Assembly: GCF_036014175.1 (NCBI RefSeq)
Contig: NZ_CP107917.1
Location: forward strand, 7,440,001-7,504,000
Length of the DNA: 64,000 nt
DNA from: Streptomyces sp. NBC_00443
GTDB taxonomy: Bacteria; Actinomycetota; Actinomycetes; Streptomycetales; Streptomycetaceae
Direction of reading: 5' to 3'
The position numbers and the translations under genes are program-made. Below are positions 35,896-44,544 of this stretch, one piece after another. Positions within the stretch are counted from its first letter, which is position 1. Each line of letters starts with the position of its first letter. The notes under the pieces are model-generated. The model did not search any database. It worked only from the letters and a program-made list of their open reading frames with translations, and had not been told where the DNA came from.

Positions 35896-36183
35896 ATGAG
35901 TGACACACCGGTCAAGCAGCAGAGTACGGCCGCCTTCTACGGTCAGGCCGTCGCGTCCTTCGCGGTCGCCATGGCCGCCACCGGCATCGGTATCTACCAG
36001 CTGAGCGCCAACGCCTGGGTGCGCGGCTTCCTCGCGATCGCGGTTCTCTACCTGGTGACCTCGGCGTTCACGCTCGCCAAGGTCATCCGGGACCGTCAGG
36101 AGGCCGGGCAGATCGTCAGCCGCGTCGACCAGGCCCGGCTGGAGAAGCTGCTCGCAGATCACGACCCCTTCGAGAAGATCTGA
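35896..36183 (+). CDS. YiaA/YiaB-domain small membrane protein
   Basis: Protein of 95 residues with two membrane helices (about 13-35 and 42-62). It carries the YiaAB pattern AFYGQAVASFAVAMAATGIG and NAWVRGFLAIAVLYLVTSAF, with a cytoplasmic charged tail. The function of the family is unknown; enteric members are stress-linked inner-membrane proteins. It follows the acyl-CoA dehydrogenase by 59 bases. Its ATG at 35896 was selected over a GTG upstream because the domain begins there. Confidence 0.85.
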   Translation: MSDTPVKQQSTAAFYGQAVASFAVAMAATGIGIYQLSANAWVRGFLAIAVLYLVTSAFTLAKVIRDRQEAGQIVSRVDQARLEKLLADHDPFEKI

Positions 36184-36198
36184 GCCCCGAGGCGTGCG

Positions 36199-36252
36199 GG
36201 ACCGGCTGGTGTCCGCCTCGGTCCGGCTGGGATCCGCCTCGGGTCCGGCTCG
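36199..36252 (+). repeat. Short imperfect direct repeats
   Basis: Three imperfect copies of a 20-24-base unit with GGCTGG and TCCGCCTCGG follow the YiaAB stop. They do not form a good hairpin, so they are noted only as local duplication before the TetR promoter. Confidence 0.4.
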
Positions 36253-36276
36253 TCCAGGCCCTTCCCGGCCGCCTCG

Positions 36277-36292
36277 CTAAGCGCTCGCTCAG
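36277..36292. promoter_or_regulatory. CTAAGC-type operator before the TetR gene
   Basis: CTAAGCGCTCGCTCAG (arms CTAAGCG/CGCTCAG with one mismatch), 49 bases before the TetR ATG at 36341. It has the same 16-base layout as the site at 37487 before the MaoC gene. Confidence 0.6.
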
Positions 36293-36340
36293 TATCGGCG
36301 GTATGGTGGTGGCTCTGTCAGCGAGAGGGGCGAGTGAGCG

Positions 36341-36964
36341 ATGAGTACGGCGGAGGACACGGCCGACGGCGAGACGTCGGCGTGGGGTGAGGTCACGCCC
36401 GACGCGGCCCGGCGGCTGCTGATCGCCGCCGTGGAGGCCTTCGCCGAGCGCGGCTACCACGCCACCACGACCCGTGACATCGCGGGCCGCGCCGGCATGA
36501 GCCCGGCTGCGCTCTACATCCACTACAAGACCAAGGAAGAGCTGCTCCACCGCATCAGCAGGATCGGTCACGAAAAGGCGCTGGAGATCCTGCAGACGGC
36601 GGCTCGCCGGGAGGGGACGCCGGACGAGCGGCTCGCCGACGCGGTGAGCTCCTTCGTGCGCTGGCACGCCGGGGGGCGTACGACCGCGCGGGTCGTGCAG
36701 TACGAGCTGGACTCGCTCGGCCCCGACGCCCGCGACGAGATCCTCGCGCTGCGCCGGCAGTGCGACGCCGAGGTCCGCGGGATCATCGAGGACGGCGTGG
36801 CCGCCGGTGCCTTCGACGTGCTGGACGTGAAGGGCACGACCCTCGCCGTCCTCTCGCTGTGCATCGATGTGGCCCGCTGGTTCAACGTCGACGGCCCGTG
36901 GACGCCTGACGAGGTCGGCGCGCTGTACGCCGACCTCGTGCTGCGGATGGTGGGGGCGAAGTAG
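36341..36964 (+). CDS. TetR-family regulator (likely of the MaoC hydratase)
   Basis: Regulator of 207 residues with the helix-turn-helix at about 22-70 (ARRLLIAAVEAFAERGYHAT ... AGRAGMSPAALYIHYKTKEE). The C-terminal domain ends LRMVGAK and resembles those of lipid-responsive TetR proteins. GAGAGGGGCGAGTG precedes the ATG. It is convergent with the MaoC gene but a shared operator sequence stands upstream of both, so it may repress itself and the hydratase. The ligand is unknown; an acyl-CoA is plausible. Confidence 0.9.
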   Translation: MSTAEDTADGETSAWGEVTPDAARRLLIAAVEAFAERGYHATTTRDIAGRAGMSPAALYIHYKTKEELLHRISRIGHEKALEILQTAARREGTPDERLADAVSSFVRWHAGGRTTARVVQYELDSLGPDARDEILALRRQCDAEVRGIIEDGVAAGAFDVLDVKGTTLAVLSLCIDVARWFNVDGPWTPDEVGALYADLVLRMVGAK

Positions 36965-36988
36965 CCCGCGTTCAGCGGTGGGCGCGGC

Positions 36989-37450
36989 TCAGAAGTAGTA
37001 GCGGGAGACGGACTCGGCGACGCACACTGGCTTGTCCCCGCCCTCGCGCTCCACGGTGAACGCGACGGACACCTGGACGCCGCCGGTGACGTCGTCGACG
37101 CCTGTGATGGTGGCGGTGGCGCGCAGTCGGGAGCCGACCGGTACCGGGGCGGGGAAGCGGACCTTGTTCGTCCCGTAGTTGACGCCCATCTTCACGCCCT
37201 CGACCGAGATGAGCCGGGGTCCGAAGAGGGGGAGCAGGGAGAGGGTGAGGTACCCGTGGGCGATGGTGGTCCCGAACGGCCCCGCGGCGGCCTTCTCGGG
37301 ATCCACATGGATCCACTGGTGGTCGCCGGTCGCCTCCGCGAACAGGTCGATCCGCTTCTGGTCGACCTCGACCCAGTCGGTGTACCCCAGCTGCTCACCC
37401 ACTGCCGCCTTCAGGTCGTCGGCGCCCGTGAAGATCCTCGGCTCTGCCAT
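36989..37450 (-). CDS. MaoC-like (R)-enoyl-CoA hydratase
   Basis: Hot-dog-fold hydratase of 153 residues. The hydratase 2 motif is intact: ATGDHQWIHVDPEKA with Asp43 and His48, followed by GPFGTTIAHGYLTLSL. It adds water to 2-enoyl-CoA to make the 3R-hydroxyacyl-CoA. Single-domain length is usual for the family. It stands opposite the TetR gene and divergent from soxR. The CTAAGC palindrome at 37487 lies 37 bases before its ATG, so it is probably repressed by the TetR protein at 36341. Confidence 0.92.
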   Translation of the reverse strand: MAEPRIFTGADDLKAAVGEQLGYTDWVEVDQKRIDLFAEATGDHQWIHVDPEKAAAGPFGTTIAHGYLTLSLLPLFGPRLISVEGVKMGVNYGTNKVRFPAPVPVGSRLRATATITGVDDVTGGVQVSVAFTVEREGGDKPVCVAESVSRYYF

Positions 37451-37486
37451 GTCCCGGCCTCTCGCGTCGCGTGTCTCAAGCCATGT

Positions 37487-37502
37487 CTAAGCAACTGCTT
37501 AG
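37487..37502. promoter_or_regulatory. CTAAGC-type operator before the MaoC hydratase gene
   Basis: CTAAGCAACTGCTTAG: 7-base arms CTAAGCA/TGCTTAG with a 2-base centre, flanked by CATG on both sides. It is positioned over the likely hydratase promoter and shares its layout with the site at 36277. Confidence 0.7.
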
Positions 37503-37565
37503 CATGCTAGCCCGGGAAGCCCCTGTCAACGGACCGGGGCGTGCCGCGGTAGGTAGGTTTGTGGG

Positions 37566-38066
37566 GTGCCCCAGATCCCCGAGAAGATCCACGAGCTCAC
37601 GGTCGGCCAGCTCGCCGCCCGTAGTGGCGCCGCCGTCTCCGCCCTGCACTTCTACGAGTCCAAGGGCCTGATCAGCAGCAGCCGCACCTCCGGCAACCAG
37701 CGCCGCTACACCCGTGACACGCTCCGCCGGGTCGCCTTCGTCCGCGCCGCCCAACGCGTCGGCATCCCCCTGGCGACGATTCGCGACGCCCTGGCCGAAC
37801 TCCCCGAGGAGCGCACCCCCACCCACGAGGACTGGGCGCGTCTGTCGGAGGCCTGGCGCTCGGAGCTGGACGAACGCATCAAGCAACTGAACCGCCTCCG
37901 CGACCACTTGACCGACTGCATCGGCTGCGGCTGCCTCTCACTGGACACCTGCGTCCTCTCCAACCCGAACGACGCCTTCGGCGAACGCCGGGCGGGATCG
38001 CGCCTGATGGTGGAACAGGGGGGAGGCCGGGGGAACGGGAGGAGCGGCGGCGGGGCCGGAAGGTAG
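37566..38066 (+). CDS. soxR: Redox-sensing MerR-family regulator SoxR
   Basis: Regulator of 166 residues with a MerR DNA-binding domain (about 10-80; TVGQLAARSGAAVSALHFYE, GLISSSRTSGNQRRYTRD). The [2Fe-2S] cluster site is Cys118-x2-Cys121-x-Cys123-x5-Cys129 (CIGCGCLSLDTC), the SoxR signature. In Streptomyces SoxR responds to redox-active pigments and quinones rather than superoxide. The Gly/Arg-rich tail of about 25 residues is typical of the genus. GTG 37566 gives the full domain. Its regulon cannot be read from this window; no divergent soxS exists, as expected for the genus. Confidence 0.95.
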   Translation: MPQIPEKIHELTVGQLAARSGAAVSALHFYESKGLISSSRTSGNQRRYTRDTLRRVAFVRAAQRVGIPLATIRDALAELPEERTPTHEDWARLSEAWRSELDERIKQLNRLRDHLTDCIGCGCLSLDTCVLSNPNDAFGERRAGSRLMVEQGGGRGNGRSGGGAGR

Positions 38067-38155
38067 GGGCGGGGCAGAGATGGGGACCGCGGGCCGCGGG
38101 CGCCGACGGTGGTGTCGCACCAACGCCGGGCACCCGCACGCCGGTGGAGCCCGAG

Positions 38156-39223
38156 TCACTCGTACTCGGTGCCGCCCTTCCGCGTCAGATACGCCGGGCT
38201 GACCGCCTTCGCGATGGCCCGCCCGCCGGTCACCGTGCTGTACCGCTCGGCAACCGGACGTATCACCACGCCCTCCCGCAGATGCAGCTCCCGCCCGGAG
38301 ACGGTCTCCCGGCCGCTCGCGACCTCCAGCACCCGCTCGATCTCGAACGGGCCCTCGAACAGCCGTGGTGCCAAAGGCAGTTCACCCTTCAGCGCCTCCG
38401 CCGCGTCCAGCCACTGCACCCGGCCGTCGATCTCCGCGGACACGTCGAACACGGCGTACCCCAAGGTCTCCTGACGCCCGTCGGCGCCGTAGGTCAGGTC
38501 CTGCACCCCCGCGCCGTACACCTCACCGAAGACACCCACCCGCCGCGCGCCCAACCGCTCGGCCACGCGGGCCGCGACCTCGGCGACGCCGTGCGCCTGC
38601 ACCGCCCGCCAGTACAGGTTCCGTGGGTCCTCCTTCAGTGCCAGCGACTTCGACCCGAAGCCCTTGGAGGACACGTACACCCGCTCCTCGTCCGCGACAT
38701 ACGTCAGCAGGCACGCCGACCCGTGCAGCTTCTCGGTCAGCACGACCGGCTCGCCCGGCGTGAAGATGTCCGGATACCGCTGGATGTTCTCGATGTCGAC
38801 CCACGGCAGCAGATCCGGTGCCGACTCCACGTCGCCGGACATCGTGGGCGGGATCGGCGGCACCCACTTGGTGATGCCGAGCCGCTCGGCGAAGTCGGCA
38901 CCCTCCGCAGCCGCCCGCGCCAGATCAACGCCGGCCAGCGCGTCGGGTCGGCACACGATCCCCTGCGACAGCTCACCGCGCAGCCGCACCGCCTTGACCC
39001 GGTCGGCCTTGCTCCCGGCCAGCCGCCCGGTCAGCCCCAGCTCCTCGATCAGCCCGGCCGGCAGCACGGACTGCTCGGGGATGTACACGGCGGCATCACC
39101 CGTGCGGTACGCGCCCTTGGCGACGACGGCACGGTACAGACCCACCTGGGCCAGCTCCAGCGCATCGGCGTCGGGATGTTCGTGGACGGTCAGCACTTCG
39201 GCGGTGACGCGCAGCGTCGACAT
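38156..39223 (-). CDS. RNA ligase, DraRnl (Rnl5) type
   Basis: ATP-dependent RNA ligase of 355 residues. The N-terminal domain (about 1-130) has an OB-like fold start (EVLTVHEHPDADALELAQVG), as in Deinococcus DraRnl. The nucleotidyltransferase core follows: motif I TEKLHGS with Lys165, motif III-like GVFGEVYGAG, motif IV EGVVIRP and motif V KAVSPAYL. The C terminus ends soon after motif V. It seals nicks in RNA, joining a 3'-OH to 5'-phosphate; the cell role is unknown. No RNA-end-healing enzyme is adjacent. The start has a weak ribosome site. Divergent gene at 39374 is a conserved hypothetical. Confidence 0.9.
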   Translation of the reverse strand: MSTLRVTAEVLTVHEHPDADALELAQVGLYRAVVAKGAYRTGDAAVYIPEQSVLPAGLIEELGLTGRLAGSKADRVKAVRLRGELSQGIVCRPDALAGVDLARAAAEGADFAERLGITKWVPPIPPTMSGDVESAPDLLPWVDIENIQRYPDIFTPGEPVVLTEKLHGSACLLTYVADEERVYVSSKGFGSKSLALKEDPRNLYWRAVQAHGVAEVAARVAERLGARRVGVFGEVYGAGVQDLTYGADGRQETLGYAVFDVSAEIDGRVQWLDAAEALKGELPLAPRLFEGPFEIERVLEVASGRETVSGRELHLREGVVIRPVAERYSTVTGGRAIAKAVSPAYLTRKGGTEYE

Positions 39224-39373
39224 GAGGGCTCCTCGGTGTTCCTCAGACGTGTTTCATCGCCCCCAACTGTCCGGACGGGAAACGGATGGAACGACCGGAT
39301 TACCGCCTGCTATCGTCGCGACCTTCGGCCGGTGGCCCGCTGCCGCGCACGGAGTCCTGACGGGACCACCGCC

Positions 39374-40120
39374 ATGTCCTCTGCCTCGTCCTCTCCCTCC
39401 CTCGATGCCGCCCTCGCGGACATCGACACGGTCTTCAACGGTTTCGCCAGCCCCGCGGAGACCGGCTGTGAGCAGTGCTTTCGTCCGGAGGAGACGGCGT
39501 ATCTGCGCACGCCGTACACACGCGTGCCCGCGGATCTGGTCCGCAGGTTCTTCTTCAAAATCCCCGGTCACTTCGAGGACCATGCGGCCGTGATGCGCCG
39601 ACTCCTGCCGCAGGCCGCGCATGCGATGGCCGAGGGCACGCTGGACGGCATCGGCTGGGGACACCCTGGGCTGAGCCGGGTCGAGTGGCGCGCCTGGCCC
39701 GCCCACCAGGCCGCCGCCGTCGAGACGTTCGTGCACGACTGGTGGCAGCACGTCCTCAGGGTGCCCGAGCCGCCGTACCCCGTGGCCGATGTGTTCGAGA
39801 CCTGCGCCATGAGTCTCGGAACCGTGACGCCGCTGCTCGACCGTTGGGACAGTCGTCCCACAGCCGACGTGCACCTCGCGAGCTGCTCGGCGACGTGGCT
39901 GTACCAGCTGGAGTTCGACGCCGCACCCTTCGGCTGGTGGGATCCCGACGACGAGGTTGCCGTCGTCGCCGAACTCCAGTCCTGGCTCGCCGGCCATGCT
40001 CCCGCCCGGCTCCGCGCCCAGCACGAGCCCGACCTCGCGACCCGCGCCGAACTCCTCGCCCTGCCCTACGGCGAGCGCTGGGCCCACCCGTACCGGACCA
40101 GTCCCTCGGTCACCAACTGA
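39374..40120 (+). CDS. Conserved hypothetical protein
   Basis: Cytoplasmic protein of 248 residues with no signal or helix. It is rich in Trp and His (GIGWGHPGLSRVEWRAWPAH, VHDWWQHVLRVPEPPYP) and has two Cys near the start (GCEQCFRPEE), which with His could bind metal. I do not recognise a family. The start ATG is supported by clear third-position GC bias from there on. Its last 55 bases overlap, on the other strand, the end of the BKACE gene, and both frames are plausible. It is divergent from the RNA ligase. Confidence 0.75.
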   Translation: MSSASSSPSLDAALADIDTVFNGFASPAETGCEQCFRPEETAYLRTPYTRVPADLVRRFFFKIPGHFEDHAAVMRRLLPQAAHAMAEGTLDGIGWGHPGLSRVEWRAWPAHQAAAVETFVHDWWQHVLRVPEPPYPVADVFETCAMSLGTVTPLLDRWDSRPTADVHLASCSATWLYQLEFDAAPFGWWDPDDEVAVVAELQSWLAGHAPARLRAQHEPDLATRAELLALPYGERWAHPYRTSPSVTN

Positions 40121-40794
40121 GCGTTGGACGCCGCCCGTTCCCCGTCCGGCAGGAGGAGCGTGTCCTCCAGGCCGATGCGCGTCGCCAGCCCCAGTCGCCC
40201 GGCCAGCCGCAGCACCGGCCAGGCTCCACCGTCCTCCCCGTGCAGCAGCACGGGGCGCCCGAACGCCGAGCCCAGGTCGGTCAGCAGTGCACGCGCAGTC
40301 TGCTCGGCCGTCTCGGCGGACGTGTCCGTCACCTCCGCCAGCACCCGCAGCACCCTCGGCCCCAGCGGCGAAGCGGCGAACCGGGCCGCTCCGTCCGTGC
40401 CGGACCAGATGCCGGCCTCGACGCCCACGCCTCGCTCGATCAGCGCCGCGGCGATCTCCTCGGCGCCCTCCTCATGCCAGTTGACCGAGGCGTGGTCCGG
40501 CAGCACCGCCCAGCTGCGTACGCGCTCCAGCCGGGTCTTCGGGTCCGGTTCCGCCCACGCGCCTGTGGTCACCCCGACCGGCACCCGCACCCGGGCCCGT
40601 ATCGCCGTCAGCGTCGGCGCGAGAACGCGCGGCGACAGGCTGTCCTGCCCGCAGGGGGTCTTGGGGTGGACATGGATATCCGTGGCCCCGGCAGCAACGG
40701 CATGGGCCGCGGCATCGGCCAGCGCCTCAGGCGAGAGCGGTACCACCGCACCGTCGCCGGCCCCTCGGGACCCGTTCAGACACACCTGGATCAT
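40066..40794 (-). CDS. BKACE (DUF849) beta-keto acid cleavage enzyme, short form
   Basis: Enzyme of 242 residues of the family that cleaves beta-keto acids with acetyl-CoA (type: 3-keto-5-aminohexanoate cleavage enzyme). Metal ligands His41 and His43 (IHVHPK) are present, as is the central GVTTGAW and a Glu in LEDTLLLPDG. It is shorter than the usual 270-310 residues. The end overlaps the convergent hypothetical by 55 bases. Substrate cannot be predicted. A CxxC protein gene lies upstream on the same strand, separated by a hairpin at 40827. Confidence 0.85.
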   Translation of the reverse strand: MIQVCLNGSRGAGDGAVVPLSPEALADAAAHAVAAGATDIHVHPKTPCGQDSLSPRVLAPTLTAIRARVRVPVGVTTGAWAEPDPKTRLERVRSWAVLPDHASVNWHEEGAEEIAAALIERGVGVEAGIWSGTDGAARFAASPLGPRVLRVLAEVTDTSAETAEQTARALLTDLGSAFGRPVLLHGEDGGAWPVLRLAGRLGLATRIGLEDTLLLPDGERAASNAQLVTEGLVRYGWAQRSP

Positions 40795-40826
40795 GGCTCG
40801 ATGGTGCCAGCCACTACCGACAAGAG

Positions 40827-40852
40827 GGGGTGCGGCATCCCCGGCGCACCCC
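40827..40852 (-). terminator. Hairpin between the CxxC protein and BKACE genes
   Basis: GGGGTGCG (40827-40834) pairs with CGCACCCC (40845-40852), 10-base loop. It lies seven bases past the stop of the CxxC gene and 33 bases before the BKACE start, so it may limit readthrough between the two. Confidence 0.55.
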
Positions 40853-40858
40853 GTCGTA

Positions 40859-41464
40859 CTAGGCGGACACCAGCAACCGCCGCTCGCGCCGCGACGCCGC
40901 CAGCGCTTCGGGCGTGAGAACCGGACGCGGCACCACGATTCCGCAGTCCGTGCAGACCGGGCCCGACGACGGTTCATGGGCCAGGTCGTACTGCCAGATC
41001 AGTCGCTCCCCGTCGCACACCGGGCACTCGCAGCCCGGATCGCGCTCCAGCGCGGAGATCAGTCGGCGCAGCACCTCGGCCAGCGGTTCATCGGGGTGGA
41101 CCCGGGGGTTGTCGCACCAGGCGACTCCGAAACCGCCCCAGGTCAGCCGGTGCCAGTCGTCCACGCTGCCCGGCCTGCGCAGTCCGTCGTGCTTTTCTTT
41201 CCTGCGTCGCTCGGCGAACTCGACCTCGTAGGCCAGCCAGACCGAACGCGCTTCCTCCAGCTCGTCCAACGCGGCCACGAGCCGCGCCGGATCGGGGGAC
41301 CGGTCCTCCGGACCGAACCCTGCCCGGGAGCACAAGTGGTCCCAGGTCGCCCTGTGCCCGTAAGGAGCGAAACGCTCAAGGCACTTACGCAGCGAGTAGC
41401 GCCGAAGCGCCAGATCGCACCGCGGGTCGCGCACCTGTCTCGCCAGACTCCGGAAACCGGCCAT
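40859..41464 (-). CDS. Hypothetical protein with two CxxC zinc-binding pairs
   Basis: Protein of 201 residues, cytoplasmic. Cys147-x2-Cys150 (CPVC) and Cys171-x2-Cys174 (CTDCG) near the C terminus form a likely zinc ribbon of four ligands. The N-terminal two thirds are helical and Arg/Leu-rich with Trp. GGAGGTG precedes the ATG strongly. It is not a shadow: the frame keeps full GC bias. I do not recognise a family; the zinc ribbon suggests nucleic acid or protein binding. Confidence 0.78.
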   Translation of the reverse strand: MAGFRSLARQVRDPRCDLALRRYSLRKCLERFAPYGHRATWDHLCSRAGFGPEDRSPDPARLVAALDELEEARSVWLAYEVEFAERRRKEKHDGLRRPGSVDDWHRLTWGGFGVAWCDNPRVHPDEPLAEVLRRLISALERDPGCECPVCDGERLIWQYDLAHEPSSGPVCTDCGIVVPRPVLTPEALAASRRERRLLVSA

Positions 41465-41730
41465 CGCCCTGCACCTCCGTCACACCTGCACCTGTACTTC
41501 GGTCACTTCGGCGTCGCCGCACGGACTTCGTGCGACGTTGACGAATAGACGTATCGACAAGCGATTCGGCTCCATTCCCGCTCCATCCGATTTCCGATGG
41601 CCTCCATGGCGCTTCCTCGTGCGGCCTCCATCGCGCTCCCTGGTGACTCCCAAACGTGACGCATGTTCATCTTCAATCTCGGGGATACCGCCGGTAACAT
41701 CCCGGCTCACCTTCGTCGGTAGGAGCGGCC

Positions 41731-44526
41731 ATGCCACGGCGTACCCCACGCAACGCCTTAGTCAGACTGAGAACTCCCGGCAGATTCCACGGGTTCCTGA
41801 AGACCGCATCCATATGCGCTCTGATCGCCGGTCTTTTGTCGCCACTTTCCCCGGCGGTCGCCGCACCCGAGGCTGCGGCCGAGGCGACGGCGGCCGTCGA
41901 CCACTGCGGGAACCAGTGCTCCGACATCCTGCCGCCGGGCCAGAACGGCAACGCAACCCTCGCCCAGATCCTGCTCAACCAGGCCTTCGGCACGATGCCC
42001 GAACACGCCTCCGACCAGCTGGGTCCCTATGCCGACCTGGCCAAGGGCCACTCCGGCCTCACCAACGCGACGATCAACAACTTCTTCAACGACGCCTCGT
42101 TCGGCGTCCCGTCCGATCAAGTCGCCTCCACCGTGAATCCCGCCGGACGCGGCGACGTGACGATCGTCCGTGACAAGAAGACGGGTGTGCCGCACATCAC
42201 CGGTACCACCAGATACGGCACGGAGTTCGGCGCCGGCTATGCGGCCGCCCAGGACCGGCTGTGGCTGATGGACGTCTTCCGCCACGTCGGACGCGGGCAG
42301 CTGACCTCCTTCGCGGGCGGTGCGCCCTCCAACCAGGGCCTGGAGCAGCAGTTCTGGCGCCACGCGCCGTACACCGAGGCCGATCTCCAGGCGCAGATCG
42401 ACAACGCCGTCGCCTCGAACGGCGAACGCGGGCAGCTGGCCCTCGCCGACGCCAAGGCCTATCTCGACGGCATCAACGCCTACATCGACGCCTCCGACAG
42501 CGGCCGCTACTTCCCCGGCGAGTACGTCCTGACCGGTCACAAGGACTCCGTCACCAACGCCGGCACGATCGAGCACTTCAAGCTGACCGACATGGTCGCG
42601 CTGGGCTCCGTCATCGGCGCCCTGTTCGGCTCCGGAGGCGGCGGCGAGGTCCACAACGCGATCTCCCTGCTGGCCGCCCAGGAGAAGTACGGCGTGGCCG
42701 ACGGCACCAAGCTCTGGGAGTCGTTCCGCGAGCGCAACGACCCCGAGGCCGTCGTCACCGTCCACGACAAGAGCTTCCCGTACGCCACCAAGCCCGAGAA
42801 CCCACAGGGCGAGGCCCTGCCCGACGCAGGCTCGGTCGCCGAGGAACAGCTCGTGTACGACCGTACCGGCAGCGCGGCCGGCTCCGCCGCGACCGGCGCC
42901 TCCACCACGGCCGCCGAGACCGCCATGACCTCGGCGAAGCGGGGGATGTCCAACGCCCTGGTGGTGAGCGGCGAGCACACCGCGAGCGGCCACCCGGTCG
43001 CCGTCTTCGGCCCGCAGACCGGCTACTTCGCACCCCAGCTCCTCCTGCTCCAGGAGATCCAGGGCCCCGGCATCAGCGCCCGCGGCGCCTCCTTCGCGGG
43101 CCTGAGCATGTACGTCGAGCTCGGCCGCGGCCAGGACTACTCGTGGAGCGCCACGACCTCCGGCCAGGACATCATCGACTCCTACGCCGTCGAGCTCTGC
43201 CAGGACGACTACCACTACCTGTACCGCGGCACCTGCACGGCGATGGAGAAGATCGAGCAGAAGAACGCCTGGAAGCCGACGACGGCCGACAGCACCCCCG
43301 CGGGCTCGTACACGATGCGGGTCTGGCGGACGAAGTACGGCCCCGTCACGCATCGCGCGACCGTCGGCGGCAAGAAGGTCGCCTACGCCACACTGCGCTC
43401 GTCCTACCTGCACGAGGCCGACTCGATCATCGGCTTCCAGATGCTGAACGACCCCGACTACGTCAAGGGCCCGGAGGACTTCCAGAAGGCGGTGCAGCAC
43501 ATCAACTACACCTTCAACTGGTTCTACGCCGACTCCGAGCACACCGCCTACTACAACAGCGGCGACAACCCGGTGCGGGCGACCGGCGTCGACGCGGAGT
43601 TCCCGGTGTGGGCGCAGCCGGCGTACGAGTGGCGGAACTGGGACCCGGCGAAGAACACGGCGCAGTACACCCCGCCCTCGGCCCACCCCAACTCCATCGA
43701 CCAGGACTACTACATCTCCTGGAACAACAAGCAGGCCAAGGACTACACGACCGCGCCCTGGGGCGACGGCTCGGTCCACCGCGGCAACCTGCTGGAGGAC
43801 CGGGTGCGAAAACTCGTCGACGCGGGCGGCGTGACCCGCGCCTCGCTGGTGAAGGCGATGGCCGACGCGGGCCTTGCCGACCTGCGGGCCGAGGACGTAC
43901 TTCCGGACCTGCTCAAGGTCGTCACCGGTTCACCGGTGACCGACTCGGCGGCCGCGGCGGCGGTGAGCAAGCTGCAGACGTGGCTGGCGGCGGGCGGCAA
44001 GCGCACCGAGACGTCGGCCGGTTCGAAGAAGTACGCCGACGCCGACGCGATCCGCATCCTGGACGCGTGGTGGCCACTGCTGGTGAAGGCCCAGTTCGAA
44101 CCGGGCCTCGGCAGCGAGCTGTATGCCGCGATGACGGTCAACCTGCCCATCGACGAGTCCCCGTCGTCCGCCCACGGCCCGACCGGCGCGCACGCCGGAA
44201 GCTCCTTCCAGTACGGCTGGTGGTCCTACGTCGACAAGGACATCCGTGCCGTGCTCGGTGAGTCGGTGCAGGGGCCGCTCGACCGCAAGTACTGCGGTGG
44301 CGGCAGCCTCGGCGCCTGCCGGGACCTCCTGATCGGCACCCTGAAGGAGGCGGCCGGCAAGACCGCGGCCCAGGTCTACCCCGGCGACGACCAGTGCTCG
44401 GCGGGCGACCAGTGGTGTGCCGACTCGATCGTCCAGCGCACCCTGGGCGGCATCAAGCACGGCAGGATCAGCTGGCAGAACCGGCCGACGTATCAGCAGG
44501 TGGTGGAGTTCACGTCACACCGGTGA
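41731..44526 (+). CDS. Secreted penicillin acylase-family N-terminal nucleophile hydrolase
   Basis: Exported amidase of 931 residues. A signal peptide (about 22-45, ICALIAGLLSPLSPAVAAPE) precedes the alpha chain (about 46-400), then the nucleophile Ser407 in the autoproteolysis site KRGMSNALVVSG. The beta chain follows with conserved FAGLSMYVELGRGQDYSWSA and the C-terminal acidic segment. Relatives cleave acyl side chains of beta-lactams, acyl-homoserine lactones or lipopeptides. Codon 10 is TTA (41758-41760), so production probably depends on the bldA tRNA and is developmentally timed. The 266 bases upstream hold the promoter and no other gene. It is convergent with the alpha/beta hydrolase. 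Confidence 0.94.
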   Translation: MPRRTPRNALVRLRTPGRFHGFLKTASICALIAGLLSPLSPAVAAPEAAAEATAAVDHCGNQCSDILPPGQNGNATLAQILLNQAFGTMPEHASDQLGPYADLAKGHSGLTNATINNFFNDASFGVPSDQVASTVNPAGRGDVTIVRDKKTGVPHITGTTRYGTEFGAGYAAAQDRLWLMDVFRHVGRGQLTSFAGGAPSNQGLEQQFWRHAPYTEADLQAQIDNAVASNGERGQLALADAKAYLDGINAYIDASDSGRYFPGEYVLTGHKDSVTNAGTIEHFKLTDMVALGSVIGALFGSGGGGEVHNAISLLAAQEKYGVADGTKLWESFRERNDPEAVVTVHDKSFPYATKPENPQGEALPDAGSVAEEQLVYDRTGSAAGSAATGASTTAAETAMTSAKRGMSNALVVSGEHTASGHPVAVFGPQTGYFAPQLLLLQEIQGPGISARGASFAGLSMYVELGRGQDYSWSATTSGQDIIDSYAVELCQDDYHYLYRGTCTAMEKIEQKNAWKPTTADSTPAGSYTMRVWRTKYGPVTHRATVGGKKVAYATLRSSYLHEADSIIGFQMLNDPDYVKGPEDFQKAVQHINYTFNWFYADSEHTAYYNSGDNPVRATGVDAEFPVWAQPAYEWRNWDPAKNTAQYTPPSAHPNSIDQDYYISWNNKQAKDYTTAPWGDGSVHRGNLLEDRVRKLVDAGGVTRASLVKAMADAGLADLRAEDVLPDLLKVVTGSPVTDSAAAAAVSKLQTWLAAGGKRTETSAGSKKYADADAIRILDAWWPLLVKAQFEPGLGSELYAAMTVNLPIDESPSSAHGPTGAHAGSSFQYGWWSYVDKDIRAVLGESVQGPLDRKYCGGGSLGACRDLLIGTLKEAAGKTAAQVYPGDDQCSAGDQWCADSIVQRTLGGIKHGRISWQNRPTYQQVVEFTSHR

Positions 44527-44544
44527 CGGGAAGCCGGCGGCGGG

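Noticed and set aside
41465..41730. Possible small gene before the penicillin acylase
   Set aside because: Open frames here lack GC third-position bias and good ribosome sites; short CTCCAT-type repeats explain the pattern.
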